Positions 43,362 to 52,592 of a DNA stretch of 64,000 nucleotides are shown one piece after another; the first letter of the stretch is position 1, and each line of letters begins with the position of its first letter. The DNA comes from 2-02-FULL-47-50 sp964479045 (GTDB taxonomy: Bacteria; Pseudomonadota; Gammaproteobacteria; Eutrophobiales; Eutrophobiaceae), in assembly GCA_964479045.1 (NCBI GenBank), contig CAYZJI010000006.1, positions 98,388 to 162,387 of the forward strand, in the 5' to 3' direction. Both the position numbers and the translations under genes were made by a program. The notes beneath the pieces are model-generated. The model did not search any database and was not told the origin of the DNA. It saw nothing but the letters and a program-made list of their open reading frames with translations.

Positions 43362-43686
43362 TTATGCTGCTGACTGCCATGAAGACGCGAGTATGGTTTG
43401 AACTTCTTCCGGCCGTTGCTGTGCGGCACTAGCCCAATCCAGTCCTGTTTCCGCAGCAAACCCGGCCATGGCCTGTATAACCTGAGAGCGAGTTGTTGTT
43501 CCTTGATAGAAACGTGGTCAGCAATGGTATCCAGTTCTATCAATGCTTGCCCGGCTTCTACATGCTCGCCTTCTTTCACCAAAATGCTTCTTACTATGCC
43601 GTTCTCCAGCGGCCGCCGGAGAACGGCGGCGTTTCCTGGATTTCCAGCGCAGCAGGTAAAAATTCAAGCTCTTCGTTGTGCCTCAT
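43362..43686 (-). pseudogene. Remnant of an HlyD-type secretion adaptor gene
   Basis: From the ATG at 43686 the frame reads ELEFLPAALEIQETPP, the typical cytoplasmic start of type I secretion membrane-fusion proteins, but it stops after about 30 codons (TAG TAA). In another frame GIVRSILVKEGEHVEAGQALIELD continues, the conserved lipoyl-like HlyD segment that normally lies ~50 residues later, so the membrane helix has been deleted. A further frameshift restores QAMAGFAAETGLDWASA before a stop at 43362. No partner ABC transporter or TolC is nearby. Confidence 0.8.
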
Positions 43687-43751
43687 AATGTATGCTTAAA
43701 TATATGTATTTATATATTGCTATCTATATGGTTGTTAATTAAACTTTTTAC

Positions 43752-44039
43752 ATGAACAAGGAAAGTTTTGAATGGGATTATGTAAAGGACATCTATAACC
43801 GCCTGAAACATGGTGTTGCATTCAAGGACGCCCAATACGTATTTGATGATCCCTTCAGAATCATGGCTCCTTATAAAACGCATAGTTCCAGTGAGGCAAG
43901 ATTTTATTGTATAGGAAAAGTTGTTGATGGAATCATGACTGTAAGATTTACAATACGGGAAAACAGAATTCGAATTATAGGCGCAGGTTACTGGCGCAAA
44001 GGCTGGAAAGTTTATGAAGAAAAAAATCAAATACACTGA
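43752..44039 (+). CDS. brnT: BrnT family ribonuclease toxin
   Basis: A 95-residue BrnT/DUF497 toxin: FEWDYVKDIYNRLKHGVAFKDAQYVFDD, followed by RFYCIGKVVDGIMTVRFTIRENRIRIIGA. BrnT folds like RelE and cleaves RNA. The catalytic basic residues near the end of the fold (RENRIRII) are kept. It overlaps the downstream antitoxin gene by 26 bases, toxin first, as usual for BrnTA. The AT-rich leader at 43695-43720 holds TATATGTATTTATATA, a possible autoregulatory site. Confidence 0.9.
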   Translation: MNKESFEWDYVKDIYNRLKHGVAFKDAQYVFDDPFRIMAPYKTHSSSEARFYCIGKVVDGIMTVRFTIRENRIRIIGAGYWRKGWKVYEEKNQIH

Positions 44040-44247
44040 TGAGCCAATGGGTGATATTGAAATCATTAAAGATTTTCTGCCACCACCAGACAAACTGGTT
44101 TTCAAGGAGGATAAGGTTAAAGTGACCATCGCCTTAAACCGTTCCAGCCTCACATTTTTTAAAAAGCATGCTGCAAAATACCGTGTTCCCTATCAAAAAA
44201 TGATCCGGAACCTGCTGGATGAATATGTCGCACGGCATAATAAATAA
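44014..44247 (+). CDS. brnA: BrnA-like antitoxin
   Basis: A 77-residue protein with an acidic N-terminal part (DEPMGDIEIIKDFLPPPD) and a C-terminal ribbon-helix-helix segment (VKVTIALNRSSLTFFKKHAAKYRVPYQKMIRNLLDEYV). That is the layout of BrnA-type antitoxins, which neutralise BrnT and repress their own promoter. It overlaps brnT by 26 bases. The pair stands between an hlyD remnant and an intergenic gap, consistent with an accessory insertion. Confidence 0.85.
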   Translation: MKKKIKYTDEPMGDIEIIKDFLPPPDKLVFKEDKVKVTIALNRSSLTFFKKHAAKYRVPYQKMIRNLLDEYVARHNK

Positions 44248-44588
44248 AAGACATGTCCCCTGACCTCATAAGAATGAAACAGACAGTACGCTTATGACCG
44301 CGTTGCACAACATGACAGGGAATCCGGGGCAAAGAAAGACATCCTGGGTTTCCATAGTATTCATCTTTCCATATCAGCTGTCTTTAATAACAACATAACT
44401 ATCTGTTTCCCATTATGTTTCCATCCCTGTATCCTGCAGGAATTATTCAAGTGTGGCTTCAGCAACCATTTATTTATCGGTACTGCCTTTTTTCGTTTCA
44501 TACGGAGAAACGTGATACTCATTACTGTAAATTAAGGATAATATTGTTCTAAAATGGCAGTCTGTTCTGGGCATCCGGCAAGGCAACA
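44248..44588. other. Intergenic region after brnTA
   Basis: About 340 bases with no supportable gene, AT-richer than the surroundings. The GATAAT at about 44538 could be the -10 box of the cNMP-GGDEF gene, but I cannot point to a good -35 box. No strong terminator for brnTA is visible. Confidence 0.4.
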
Positions 44589-45581
44589 ATGAATAAACCT
44601 AAAAATGCTCGTTCAAAAGATGCTGAAGCCCTCATCAAACTGATGAGTTACTATCCCATTTTCAAAAATGTCGATTTGTCCACCATATCGGAGCCATTGA
44701 AGTTTTGCCGGATAAAGGAATTGAAGGAAGGGGAATTACTGCTCAGTCCGTCAGAGCCCAACACCCAGTTATTTATTCTTGTTGAAGGATTACTTACTGT
44801 CCATACCGAGTTACATATGGAACCGGTTGCTACGATACGACGTGGCGATTGTTTTGGTGAAATGTCACTGTTCGAGGGTGAATTACCTTCAGCGTATGTT
44901 GTTGCCATTCAACCCGTCAGGGTATTGGGGATCCACAAGGAAATTATCTGGCAATTAATCGATGGAGACAATAAATTCGCCCAGAACATGTTACACATGT
45001 TATTACGTCGAATCAGTTCAGGTAATGAAGCGCTTGCAGAGGTACAGGAAAAATTACAGGTTCAGGAAGTCAGCACGTTTGTCGATCCCCTGACTGGAAT
45101 CTATAACCGTCGCTGGTTAAACAGCATGTTCAACCGTGTGATCGAACGTGCGTTAAAATCCGATCAGGAATGCGAAAAAGTTTTCCTGCTCATGATCGAT
45201 ATTGATCACTTCAAGGAATTCAATGATGTTTACGGGCATTTGTCAGGAGACCAATGTCTGCGTATGGCAGCTTCCACCCTGCGCGACAAGATGCGTCCAA
45301 CCGATCTTTTATCACGATATGGCGGTGAGGAATTCAGTGTATTATTGAGCGGAGCCAGTATCAGTGATTGCAGGATAGTCGCTGAACGGCTGCGGAGGGC
45401 CGTTGCCGATAAAAAAATCAAGGACAGACATGGAAATGAATTGCCTTCAGTTACGATTTCCATTGGCATTGCGCAATTAAAACATAATGATTCCATTGAA
45501 GACCTGTTCGAACGTGCAGACAAGTCTCTCTACCACGCAAAGGAAAATGGCCGAAATCGCATTTGTTTTGATGGTTCATGA
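44589..45581 (+). CDS. Diguanylate cyclase with N-terminal cyclic-nucleotide-binding-like domain
   Basis: A 330-residue soluble protein. Residues ~20-145 are a cNMP-binding (CAP effector-like) domain: NTQLFILVEGLLTVHTE and RRGDCFGEMSLFEGELPSAYVVA, in which the phosphate-binding cassette lacks the usual Arg-Thr-Ala series (PSAYVVA instead), so ligand binding may differ. Residues ~165-330 are a GGDEF domain with an intact GGEEF (RYGGEEFSVLLS), so it should make cyclic di-GMP. An AAGG site precedes the ATG. The signal is unknown. Confidence 0.9.
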   Translation: MNKPKNARSKDAEALIKLMSYYPIFKNVDLSTISEPLKFCRIKELKEGELLLSPSEPNTQLFILVEGLLTVHTELHMEPVATIRRGDCFGEMSLFEGELPSAYVVAIQPVRVLGIHKEIIWQLIDGDNKFAQNMLHMLLRRISSGNEALAEVQEKLQVQEVSTFVDPLTGIYNRRWLNSMFNRVIERALKSDQECEKVFLLMIDIDHFKEFNDVYGHLSGDQCLRMAASTLRDKMRPTDLLSRYGGEEFSVLLSGASISDCRIVAERLRRAVADKKIKDRHGNELPSVTISIGIAQLKHNDSIEDLFERADKSLYHAKENGRNRICFDGS

Positions 45582-45615
45582 TTAAATCATAATCATGAAG
45601 ATCAATATCAAAATG

Positions 45616-46500
45616 TCAGGGCTTTGATCCCTGACATTTCTGTAAAAATTGTTTGGTAGATTCTGGCATGGGGACGCGTACAGTAGCGAGACTTACCAGC
45701 AAATTGCCCCCGGCGCGGATAAGGTCAAATACTTTCTTGTTGCCATTGGTGATTTCAGGGGCCTGCTGTTCATAGTTAATGATGAACGCTTCAAGCGCTT
45801 CCTTGGCAGCAACATAGCGTGGCCAGACATCGAAGATGACCGGATCCGTGCGCATCGTTTCACAGGTAAGTTTGGCGCATTCGCCCAACTCGATAATTTT
45901 CGGATTGGCTTCGGCGAGGGTGGGGATTTTTTTGGTGACGTTGGTGAGGGTGGCAGTGATATTGTCGATCTCGGACATGGTCTGGGCAATTTTAATGTAG
46001 CGGCTCTCATAAAACTGTTCCATGGTCAGCGTGAACACCCGGAACGGTTCTCCCCAGAGTTCATCCAGACCTTCACCACCGCGGGACAGTTTGATGTTCT
46101 TTCCCATTTCCAGTGCTTCCATGAAACATTTTCCGCATTCGCGCAAGAGTGGATTACCCTGCTCGATTTTCACACCGGCCTCCTGCAGATCCACAATGGT
46201 ACTCAGGATGTCGGAACCACGATTGAGCAATGCACCGGCAAGCATGGCACCTTTAACACGTTTGCGGGCCATATCAGTTTCATATTCAAATATGCGGCGT
46301 ATTTGATCGAGACGATATCCGGGTGTGTTGATACCGGGCTCGGCATGATGGAACACACGCTTGGTGAGCTGATCGATCATTTTTTTCTTGGAGGCAAAAT
46401 CATCTGATGCAGGCTCATACCAGCGGATCCAGTAACCATCGTAATAGACGCATGGCTTGCCATCAATGGTTTTCTTGATGCCGTTGGCAGGTCCGATCAT
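45616..46500 (-). CDS. Hypothetical protein, family not recognised
   Basis: A 294-residue soluble, mostly helical protein with no signal peptide or membrane segment. It opens with GKPCVYYDGYWIRWYEPASD, which looks like a small beta-rich module, followed by a helical body with several Cys (RECGKCFMEALEMG; ELGECAKLTCETM). The charged helices resemble a scaffold or regulatory protein. It is 21 bases from csiV, in the same direction, at the end of the long cluster. I cannot assign a function. Confidence 0.75.
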   Translation of the reverse strand: MIGPANGIKKTIDGKPCVYYDGYWIRWYEPASDDFASKKKMIDQLTKRVFHHAEPGINTPGYRLDQIRRIFEYETDMARKRVKGAMLAGALLNRGSDILSTIVDLQEAGVKIEQGNPLLRECGKCFMEALEMGKNIKLSRGGEGLDELWGEPFRVFTLTMEQFYESRYIKIAQTMSEIDNITATLTNVTKKIPTLAEANPKIIELGECAKLTCETMRTDPVIFDVWPRYVAAKEALEAFIINYEQQAPEITNGNKKVFDLIRAGGNLLVSLATVRVPMPESTKQFLQKCQGSKP

Positions 46501-46521
46501 GATTTGATAATTCGCCAGAAA

Positions 46522-47160
46522 TTATTCGCCGGAATTCAGACGGCTGACACGCATGAATACACCAAACACGGGGTGATCAAAATAATGCAGTTCATTGAGC
46601 TTCATGCGGCGCGTTTCCTTCAGCTCAGCAAATTCGGCGGCCACCGGTGTCTGGATTCCTTCTGTACTCTGCCATCCGGCATTCTCACTGATGAATGAAG
46701 CAGAAACCGGTTCGACAAAATAGAATAAATCGACATCAGCATGCAAAAAAGTGGAACTGCGGATACGGATGACACCATCCACTTTGACAAGTCCGTCGCT
46801 GCTCTCCCCCGCTTGGGCAGCTCCGTCTGCTTTGGTGATATGAACGTAACGCGCCTGTGACTGGGTCAGTTGCGGTTGCTGCCAGGCGACGTGCAGGATC
46901 GGGCGGTATCCGGATGAAGATTTTAATTCACTATAAACTCCGGCGAGTTTGTACATGCTGGAGGGCAAAGGCCGGAAATCTTCATCGGCACCGCTGAGTT
47001 CCACAGTCGTGCTGAGGTCCGGCAGCTTCAGGCCGATTTGGGCGATTTCACCATCGGCATCATGATAAAGGTGTTCGAATATGATGATCTCCACCTGATA
47101 GGCGGCCTGGGCACCGGCGCTGAATAACGCTATCAGGACGAAAGACAGTAACTGTTTCAT
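46522..47160 (-). CDS. csiV: CsiV-like periplasmic protein
   Basis: A 212-residue protein with a signal peptide (FVLIALFSAGAQAA). The start YQVEIIIFEH and the end NELHYFDHPVFGVFMRVSRL match CsiV, a peptidoglycan-binding protein shown in Vibrio cholerae to affect growth in response to D-amino acids. Its position directly after mfd is the usual one in Gammaproteobacteria. 14-base gap to mfd. Confidence 0.85.
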   Translation of the reverse strand: MKQLLSFVLIALFSAGAQAAYQVEIIIFEHLYHDADGEIAQIGLKLPDLSTTVELSGADEDFRPLPSSMYKLAGVYSELKSSSGYRPILHVAWQQPQLTQSQARYVHITKADGAAQAGESSDGLVKVDGVIRIRSSTFLHADVDLFYFVEPVSASFISENAGWQSTEGIQTPVAAEFAELKETRRMKLNELHYFDHPVFGVFMRVSRLNSGE

Positions 47161-47174
47161 GGTTATATCAGAAC

Positions 47175-50100
47175 TCAGGCGGCGTCACGGGTTGCAATTT
47201 CGTTCAAAAGATTATCCAGCATTGTGAAACGGTCTGCGACTTCCGGCAAGTCCTTGACAATCCGTATTTTGTCCTGCCCATCCAGCCGGTAGATACTGGG
47301 TTTGGTCTGGATTAACTGGACAATCTTCACGGGATCGACCTGATTATTAGGGCTGAAATGCAGACGACCGCCACGGATTCCCAGGTCGACCTTGCGCACA
47401 CCAATCGGGTTGGCCTTGAGTTTGAGTTCGGTAATCCGGAACAGGTTTTTAAGGGCCGGCGGCAGCAGACCAAAACGATCCATCATCTCCTCCTGCAGAT
47501 CCTGCAATTCGATCGCGCTTTTTGAGCTGGCAATGCGTTTGTACATGATCAGTCGCGCATGCACATCCGGCAGATAGTCCTCAGGAATCAGTGCAGGGAT
47601 ATGGAGGTTGATTTCCGCACCATGATCCAGCGGCCGATCCAGTTCTGGCTGCTTGCCGGCACGCAACGCATGCACGGCACGATCCAGCAGATCCATATAT
47701 AAACCAAAACCGATTTCCTGGATTTGCCCGCTTTGTTCTTCACCAAGAATTTCACCGGCTCCCCGGATTTCCAGATCATGTGTAGCGAGCGTGAACCCTA
47801 CGCCAAGCTCTTCCAGAGATTCTATGGCTTCAAGGCGTTTGACAGCATCGGCCGTGATCGAGCGCCGTTCCGGCACGATGAGATAAGCATAGGCACGATG
47901 ATGAGAACGGCCGACACGACCGCGCAGTTGATAGAGTTGTGCGAGGCCGAATTTGTCCGCACGATTGATAATAATGGTATTGGCACTGGGTACGTCGATG
48001 CCGGTTTCTATAATAGTGGTACACACCAGAACATTGAAACGGCGGTGATAGAAATCCAGCATGACCTGTTCCAGTTCTTTTTCCGGCATCTGGCCATGTG
48101 CCACACGCACGCGCGCTTCTGGCATCAGGGTCTCGATTTCCTTTGCCATAACATTAATAGTGTCGATCATATTGTGCAGGAAGTACACCTGACCACCACG
48201 TTTGATTTCACGTAATAATGCCTCACGCACGAGGTTATTGTTCCATTCGCGCACAAACGTTTTGACAGCCAGCCGCCGTGATGGCGGGGTTGCGATGATT
48301 GACAGTTCACGCAGATTGGAGAGTGCCATATTCAGCGTACGCGGGATCGGCGTGGCCGTGAGTGTAAGCACATCAATTTCCGAACGCAGGGATTTGAATT
48401 TTTCCTTTTGCCGCACACCGAAACGATGTTCTTCATCAATGATCAGAAGACCCAGCCGCTGGAACTTTACGTTGTCCTGAATCAGTTTGTGGGTGCCGAT
48501 CACGATATCGACAGTACCTTCAGCCAAACCTTCCAGTATCTGGTTCTGTTCTTTTGCACTTCGAAAACGCGAAAGCGATTCCACTTTCACCGGCCAGTCG
48601 GCAAAGCGATCGCGGAAATTCTGGTAATGCTGTTGTGCCAGAAGTGTCGTGGGTACCAGCAATGCCACTTGTTTACCGTTTTGCACGGCAATGAATGCAG
48701 CACGCATGGCGACTTCGGTTTTGCCAAAGCCGGCATCACCACAAACCAGCCGGTCCATGGGTTTGCCTTCACGCATGTCGGACAATACGGACTGGATGGC
48801 GTCCGCCTGCCCCGGCGTTTCTTCAAACGGGAAGGACTGGATGAAAGCCTGATATTCATGTTCGTCAATATTAAAACTGTTGCCGGCTCGCGCCATACGG
48901 CGTGCATGCATGTCCAGCAATTCCGCGGCGACATCGTGTACACGCTGGGTGGCTTTCTGTTTGGCCCGTTCCCAGTTGCCGCTGCCGAGTTTATGTAACG
49001 GTGCATGTTCCGGATCAACGCCGGTATAACGGCTGATTAAATCCAGTGAAGCGACCGGCACATACAATTTGTCACCTTCGGCATATTCGATAGTGATGAA
49101 TTCCGCGGGTATCTCATTGACAGTAAGCGTAATCAGTCCCTGATAACGGCCCACGCCATGATCTTCATGCACCACCGGTGCGCCGATGGTGAGTTCAGCA
49201 AGATTACGTACTATTGCTTCGGAATCCTGCTGGCGGCGTTTGCGCAGACGGCGTTGTAGCACCCGATCGCCAAATAACTGCGATTCACTGATAATCGCAA
49301 GCTCCGGATCATGAATGTGCGCACCTTCCTCAAGTGGTGCAATCACCAGTCCCAGTTTGTCTGTGGCTGCAAGGAAAGACATCCAGCTTTCATAAAATTG
49401 CGGCTGCAAATGATGCTGGCGAAACAGTTCAATCAGTGTCTCGCGACGACCGGTAGATTCTGCAGCAATCAGTGTCCTGCCCTGAAACTGATCCAGAAAC
49501 TGTTTAAGTAATCCCATGGGTTGCGGCAGACGCGCATCCACCGGAAATTTTTCCGGTAATGAAGTGGCATAGTTAAATGCTCCAGCATGGTCTTCCTGGG
49601 CCATGCCGGTCATGTGAATGCGTGTGAACGTCTTGATACGCACATGCAGATCATCAACATTCAGATAGAGGTCGCGCGGTGGCAGTAGCGGCCGTTCAAC
49701 ATCATGCCGTCGCTGTTCATAACGTTCTTCAATGTCCCTGAAAAAATCATCCGCGGCAGTTTTGATATCTTCATCAAGAATCACTATCGCATCGTCCTGC
49801 ACATAATCAAAAAGACTGCTGGTCTCCGGATAAAACAATGGCAGATAATATTCTATGCCCGCTGGCGCGAGACCTTGACTGACATCACGATATACGGGAC
49901 AGTTTGCCGGATTGCCGGCAAAGCGTTCGCGCCAGCCGGATCGGAAACGTGCGATACCGGTGTCATTAAGGGCTACTTCTCGTGCCGGCAGAATGTTGAT
50001 GCGATCCGTTTTCTCCAGTGAGCGCTGGGTTTCCGGATCAAAAATACGAATGCTGTCAATTTCATTGTCGAACAGATCAATACGATACGGCTGTTTCGCG

Positions 50101-50645
50101 CCCATCGGAAAAATATCAATAAGGGACCCGCGCACTGCAATATCCCCGTGCTCCACTACCTGCGCAGTAAAAATGTATCCACTCGCTGCAAGATCCTGAC
50201 GAAACTTCTGGATATCAAGCGGTTGACCGGTTTCAAGCTGCAAGCTGTGTGCGACAAGATAATCCTGCGGCAATAATCGATGCATCGCCGTCGTAACGGG
50301 AACAATCAATACGCCTTTTCTGAATCCTGAAAGTCGAGCCAGCGTAGAAAGACGCTCAGAAGTAATATCCTGATAAGGAGAAAACAAATCGTAAGGCAAG
50401 GTTTCCCAGTCCGGGAAAATCAGCGTGCTGAATTGGCCGCCGGCATAAAAATCCAATTCATCGGCAAAGCGGCTGGCCTGCAGACTGTCTGCCGTGATAA
50501 CGATGACCGGAATATCACGCTCAATCGCAACCCGGCTGACAGCCAATGCCTTGCTGCTGCCATACAAACGCCCCCAACGGTATTGCTCACCGGTTTTGGC
50601 GGGAACATGCGGACGGAAAGGACTGTAACGGATGCCGGATGACAT
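47175..50645 (-). CDS. mfd: Transcription-repair coupling factor Mfd
   Basis: Removes RNA polymerase stalled at DNA lesions and recruits UvrA. The 1156 residues are full length: the UvrB-like N-terminal domain (VITADSLQASRFADEL), the RNA polymerase-interaction domain (VHEDHGVGRYQGL), the translocase with Walker A GDAGFGKTEVAMR, DEEH box IIDEEHRFGV and TATPIPRT, and the C-terminal TRCF domain. The start ATG at 50645 lies just after a heptamer-repeat array that fills the gap to pyrF. Confidence 0.97.
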   Translation of the reverse strand: MSSGIRYSPFRPHVPAKTGEQYRWGRLYGSSKALAVSRVAIERDIPVIVITADSLQASRFADELDFYAGGQFSTLIFPDWETLPYDLFSPYQDITSERLSTLARLSGFRKGVLIVPVTTAMHRLLPQDYLVAHSLQLETGQPLDIQKFRQDLAASGYIFTAQVVEHGDIAVRGSLIDIFPMGAKQPYRIDLFDNEIDSIRIFDPETQRSLEKTDRINILPAREVALNDTGIARFRSGWRERFAGNPANCPVYRDVSQGLAPAGIEYYLPLFYPETSSLFDYVQDDAIVILDEDIKTAADDFFRDIEERYEQRRHDVERPLLPPRDLYLNVDDLHVRIKTFTRIHMTGMAQEDHAGAFNYATSLPEKFPVDARLPQPMGLLKQFLDQFQGRTLIAAESTGRRETLIELFRQHHLQPQFYESWMSFLAATDKLGLVIAPLEEGAHIHDPELAIISESQLFGDRVLQRRLRKRRQQDSEAIVRNLAELTIGAPVVHEDHGVGRYQGLITLTVNEIPAEFITIEYAEGDKLYVPVASLDLISRYTGVDPEHAPLHKLGSGNWERAKQKATQRVHDVAAELLDMHARRMARAGNSFNIDEHEYQAFIQSFPFEETPGQADAIQSVLSDMREGKPMDRLVCGDAGFGKTEVAMRAAFIAVQNGKQVALLVPTTLLAQQHYQNFRDRFADWPVKVESLSRFRSAKEQNQILEGLAEGTVDIVIGTHKLIQDNVKFQRLGLLIIDEEHRFGVRQKEKFKSLRSEIDVLTLTATPIPRTLNMALSNLRELSIIATPPSRRLAVKTFVREWNNNLVREALLREIKRGGQVYFLHNMIDTINVMAKEIETLMPEARVRVAHGQMPEKELEQVMLDFYHRRFNVLVCTTIIETGIDVPSANTIIINRADKFGLAQLYQLRGRVGRSHHRAYAYLIVPERRSITADAVKRLEAIESLEELGVGFTLATHDLEIRGAGEILGEEQSGQIQEIGFGLYMDLLDRAVHALRAGKQPELDRPLDHGAEINLHIPALIPEDYLPDVHARLIMYKRIASSKSAIELQDLQEEMMDRFGLLPPALKNLFRITELKLKANPIGVRKVDLGIRGGRLHFSPNNQVDPVKIVQLIQTKPSIYRLDGQDKIRIVKDLPEVADRFTMLDNLLNEIATRDAA

Positions 50646-50716
50646 TTGCTTATGGATCGTGGCTCGTATCTCGTGAAGCGTATCTCGTATATCGCTTCAC
50701 GCTTCACGCTTCACGT
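50646..50716. repeat. Heptamer repeat array between pyrF and mfd
   Basis: On the minus strand the gap reads as consecutive 7-base units all starting with G: GTGAAGC three times, then GATATAC, GAGATAC, GCTTCAC, GAGATAC, GAGCCAC and GATCCAT. GTGAAGC and GCTTCAC are reverse complements, so a hairpin can form. The pyrF stop codon is inside the first units. The same heptamers recur between hisC and tyrA (58191-58262). Confidence 0.85.
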
Positions 50717-51410
50717 TTTTAATTTCCTCATCTATCGCCATCAGTACCGCAAGTGGATCAGTTGCCTGTGTAATCGGGCGGCCAATCACCAGATAATCAC
50801 TGCCTGCACGTATGGCTTCTGCCGGCGTCATCACCCTGGATTGATCATTTTTGTCGCTGCCTGCAGGCCGGATACCGGGCGTTACCAGAGTAAACTTGCC
50901 TTTAATCTCTGAACGCAGGGTTTTGACTTCCTGTGCTGAACATACGATGCCATCAAGACCGCAGGTCTGTGTGAGTTTTGCAAGATCAACCACTTGCTGC
51001 ATCACCGGTTTATTGACTCCGGTCTGTTTCAGATCGGCGTCCGACATACTGGTTAACACTGTTACAGCAACCAGTAATGGCCGTTGTGATTTTTTGTCGA
51101 GCGTTTCACGCGCCATGCTCATCATTTTTTCACCGCCGCTGGCATGGACATTAATCATCCACACACCGAGATCGGCCGCAGCAGCACAGGCTGAAGCAAC
51201 AGTATTCGGGATATCATGAAATTTGAGATCAAGAAATACGGAATAACCCAACTTTATTAATGATTCAACAACAGATGGACCACTACGGGTAAATAATTCC
51301 TTGCCGACTTTCATGCGGCAAAGCGCGGGATCCATTCTGACTGCCAATGCCAATGCCTGACGGGCATCAGGAAAATCCAGGGGAATAATAATTTTCGGAT
51401 CGGCGTTCAT
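50697..51410 (-). CDS. pyrF: Orotidine 5'-phosphate decarboxylase
   Basis: Last step of UMP synthesis. The 237 residues have the catalytic Lys-Asp-Lys-Asp set in VFLDLKFHDIPNT and the phosphate-binding GSDYLVIGRPIT. It starts 6 bases after lapB. The final codons (NVKREA and TGA) are provided by the heptamer repeat array that continues to mfd. Confidence 0.96.
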   Translation of the reverse strand: MNADPKIIIPLDFPDARQALALAVRMDPALCRMKVGKELFTRSGPSVVESLIKLGYSVFLDLKFHDIPNTVASACAAAADLGVWMINVHASGGEKMMSMARETLDKKSQRPLLVAVTVLTSMSDADLKQTGVNKPVMQQVVDLAKLTQTCGLDGIVCSAQEVKTLRSEIKGKFTLVTPGIRPAGSDKNDQSRVMTPAEAIRAGSDYLVIGRPITQATDPLAVLMAIDEEIKNVKREA

Positions 51411-51416
51411 GTTACG

Positions 51417-52592
51417 TTATTCACCCTCTAACCCATGAACGGGCTTTAGCGTATTCCAGTTCTTGCAACCGGGACAATTCCAGTGCAGCGATTTGGCATC
51501 GAATCCGCACTGATTACATTTATACACAGAACGGTTTTTCAGCAGTCGTGCAGTCAGCTCACGGATCGACATCAGGCTTTCACGTGTGCTGCCCTCAGCC
51601 TGCGCCAACGCATATTGCAGGAGATGATCCACGCCTTTTACGGTCGGCCGTTTGCGTAATTCAGTCGTAATAAATTTTACGGCTTCGGCAGTGCCCTGTT
51701 TTTCGGCAATCAATTCTGCCAGCACCAGGATGGAGGTAATACCGCCATGCCGGGTCACAATATCACGCAGATAGTCCATAAACTCATCCACATTACCCAG
51801 ATTGCGATAACACATCAGCATGGGGGTAATCACTTCAGGCAGATAGTCGGGATCCTGCTTTTCAATCCGTTTGTAGGTTTTGATGGCCTGTTTGAACTTT
51901 CCTTCAGTGCAGAGAATTTCCGCTTCAAGCATGCTGGCACGGGCACAATCCGGATCGATGCTGAGGGCCTTGCGCAAATGTTCACGCACTGCTTTTTCAT
52001 CCGGATTGCTGCGCGTTTCTTCCGCTTTCTCACAATAAAAATGGGCAATTACTGCATTCAAGCCATGACCGGAAGCGCTTTCCAGTCGTCGGGCCGTGGC
52101 AATGGCATTGTCCCAGTCCCGTTCCTGTTGATAGATATCCAGCAATTCCGCATTGGCTTGTGCCATATACGCCCCGGATTCCACCAGTTCCTTGAACAGG
52201 CTCTCAGCCCGATCAAAAAGCCCGGAACGCATATAGTCAATACCGAGTTCCAGCATGGCCACTGCCCGCTCATCGCGGCTGAGGTTGGGGCGGGCAATCA
52301 GATTCTGATGTATGCGTATGGCACGATCGACTTCGCCTCTGCGACGAAACAGATTCCCCAAAGCAAGATGTGTTTCGACTGTTTCACTGTCGACTTCCAG
52401 CATCTTGATAAACACTTCGATGGCCTTGTCCGGCTGTTCATTCAGAACATAATTCAGTCCCTTGAAATATTCCGGATGCATGCGCCGCAGGGAATTGGCA
52501 TTGTCCTGACGCATACTCAGCCGCCCCAGCCACCACGATAAACCTGCAGCCAAAGGTATCAACCAGATCAGCGTGGTCCAGTGGGCGTCCAT
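51417..52592 (-). CDS. lapB: Lipopolysaccharide assembly protein LapB (YciM)
   Basis: An inner-membrane protein that controls LpxC turnover via FtsH and hence LPS synthesis. About 391 residues: an N-terminal membrane helix (LIWLIPLAAGLSWWLG), about nine TPR helices and a C-terminal rubredoxin-type metal knuckle (YKCNQCGF, WNCPGCKNW). The ATG at 52592 overlaps the lapA stop (TGATG), so translation is probably coupled; a GTG one codon earlier is also in frame. Confidence 0.95.
   Translation of the reverse strand: MDAHWTTLIWLIPLAAGLSWWLGRLSMRQDNANSLRRMHPEYFKGLNYVLNEQPDKAIEVFIKMLEVDSETVETHLALGNLFRRRGEVDRAIRIHQNLIARPNLSRDERAVAMLELGIDYMRSGLFDRAESLFKELVESGAYMAQANAELLDIYQQERDWDNAIATARRLESASGHGLNAVIAHFYCEKAEETRSNPDEKAVREHLRKALSIDPDCARASMLEAEILCTEGKFKQAIKTYKRIEKQDPDYLPEVITPMLMCYRNLGNVDEFMDYLRDIVTRHGGITSILVLAELIAEKQGTAEAVKFITTELRKRPTVKGVDHLLQYALAQAEGSTRESLMSIRELTARLLKNRSVYKCNQCGFDAKSLHWNCPGCKNWNTLKPVHGLEGE

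Noticed and set aside
48408..48998. A 196-codon plus-strand frame inside mfd
   Set aside because: It lies fully antisense to conserved Mfd motor motifs; long antisense frames are expected at this codon bias.
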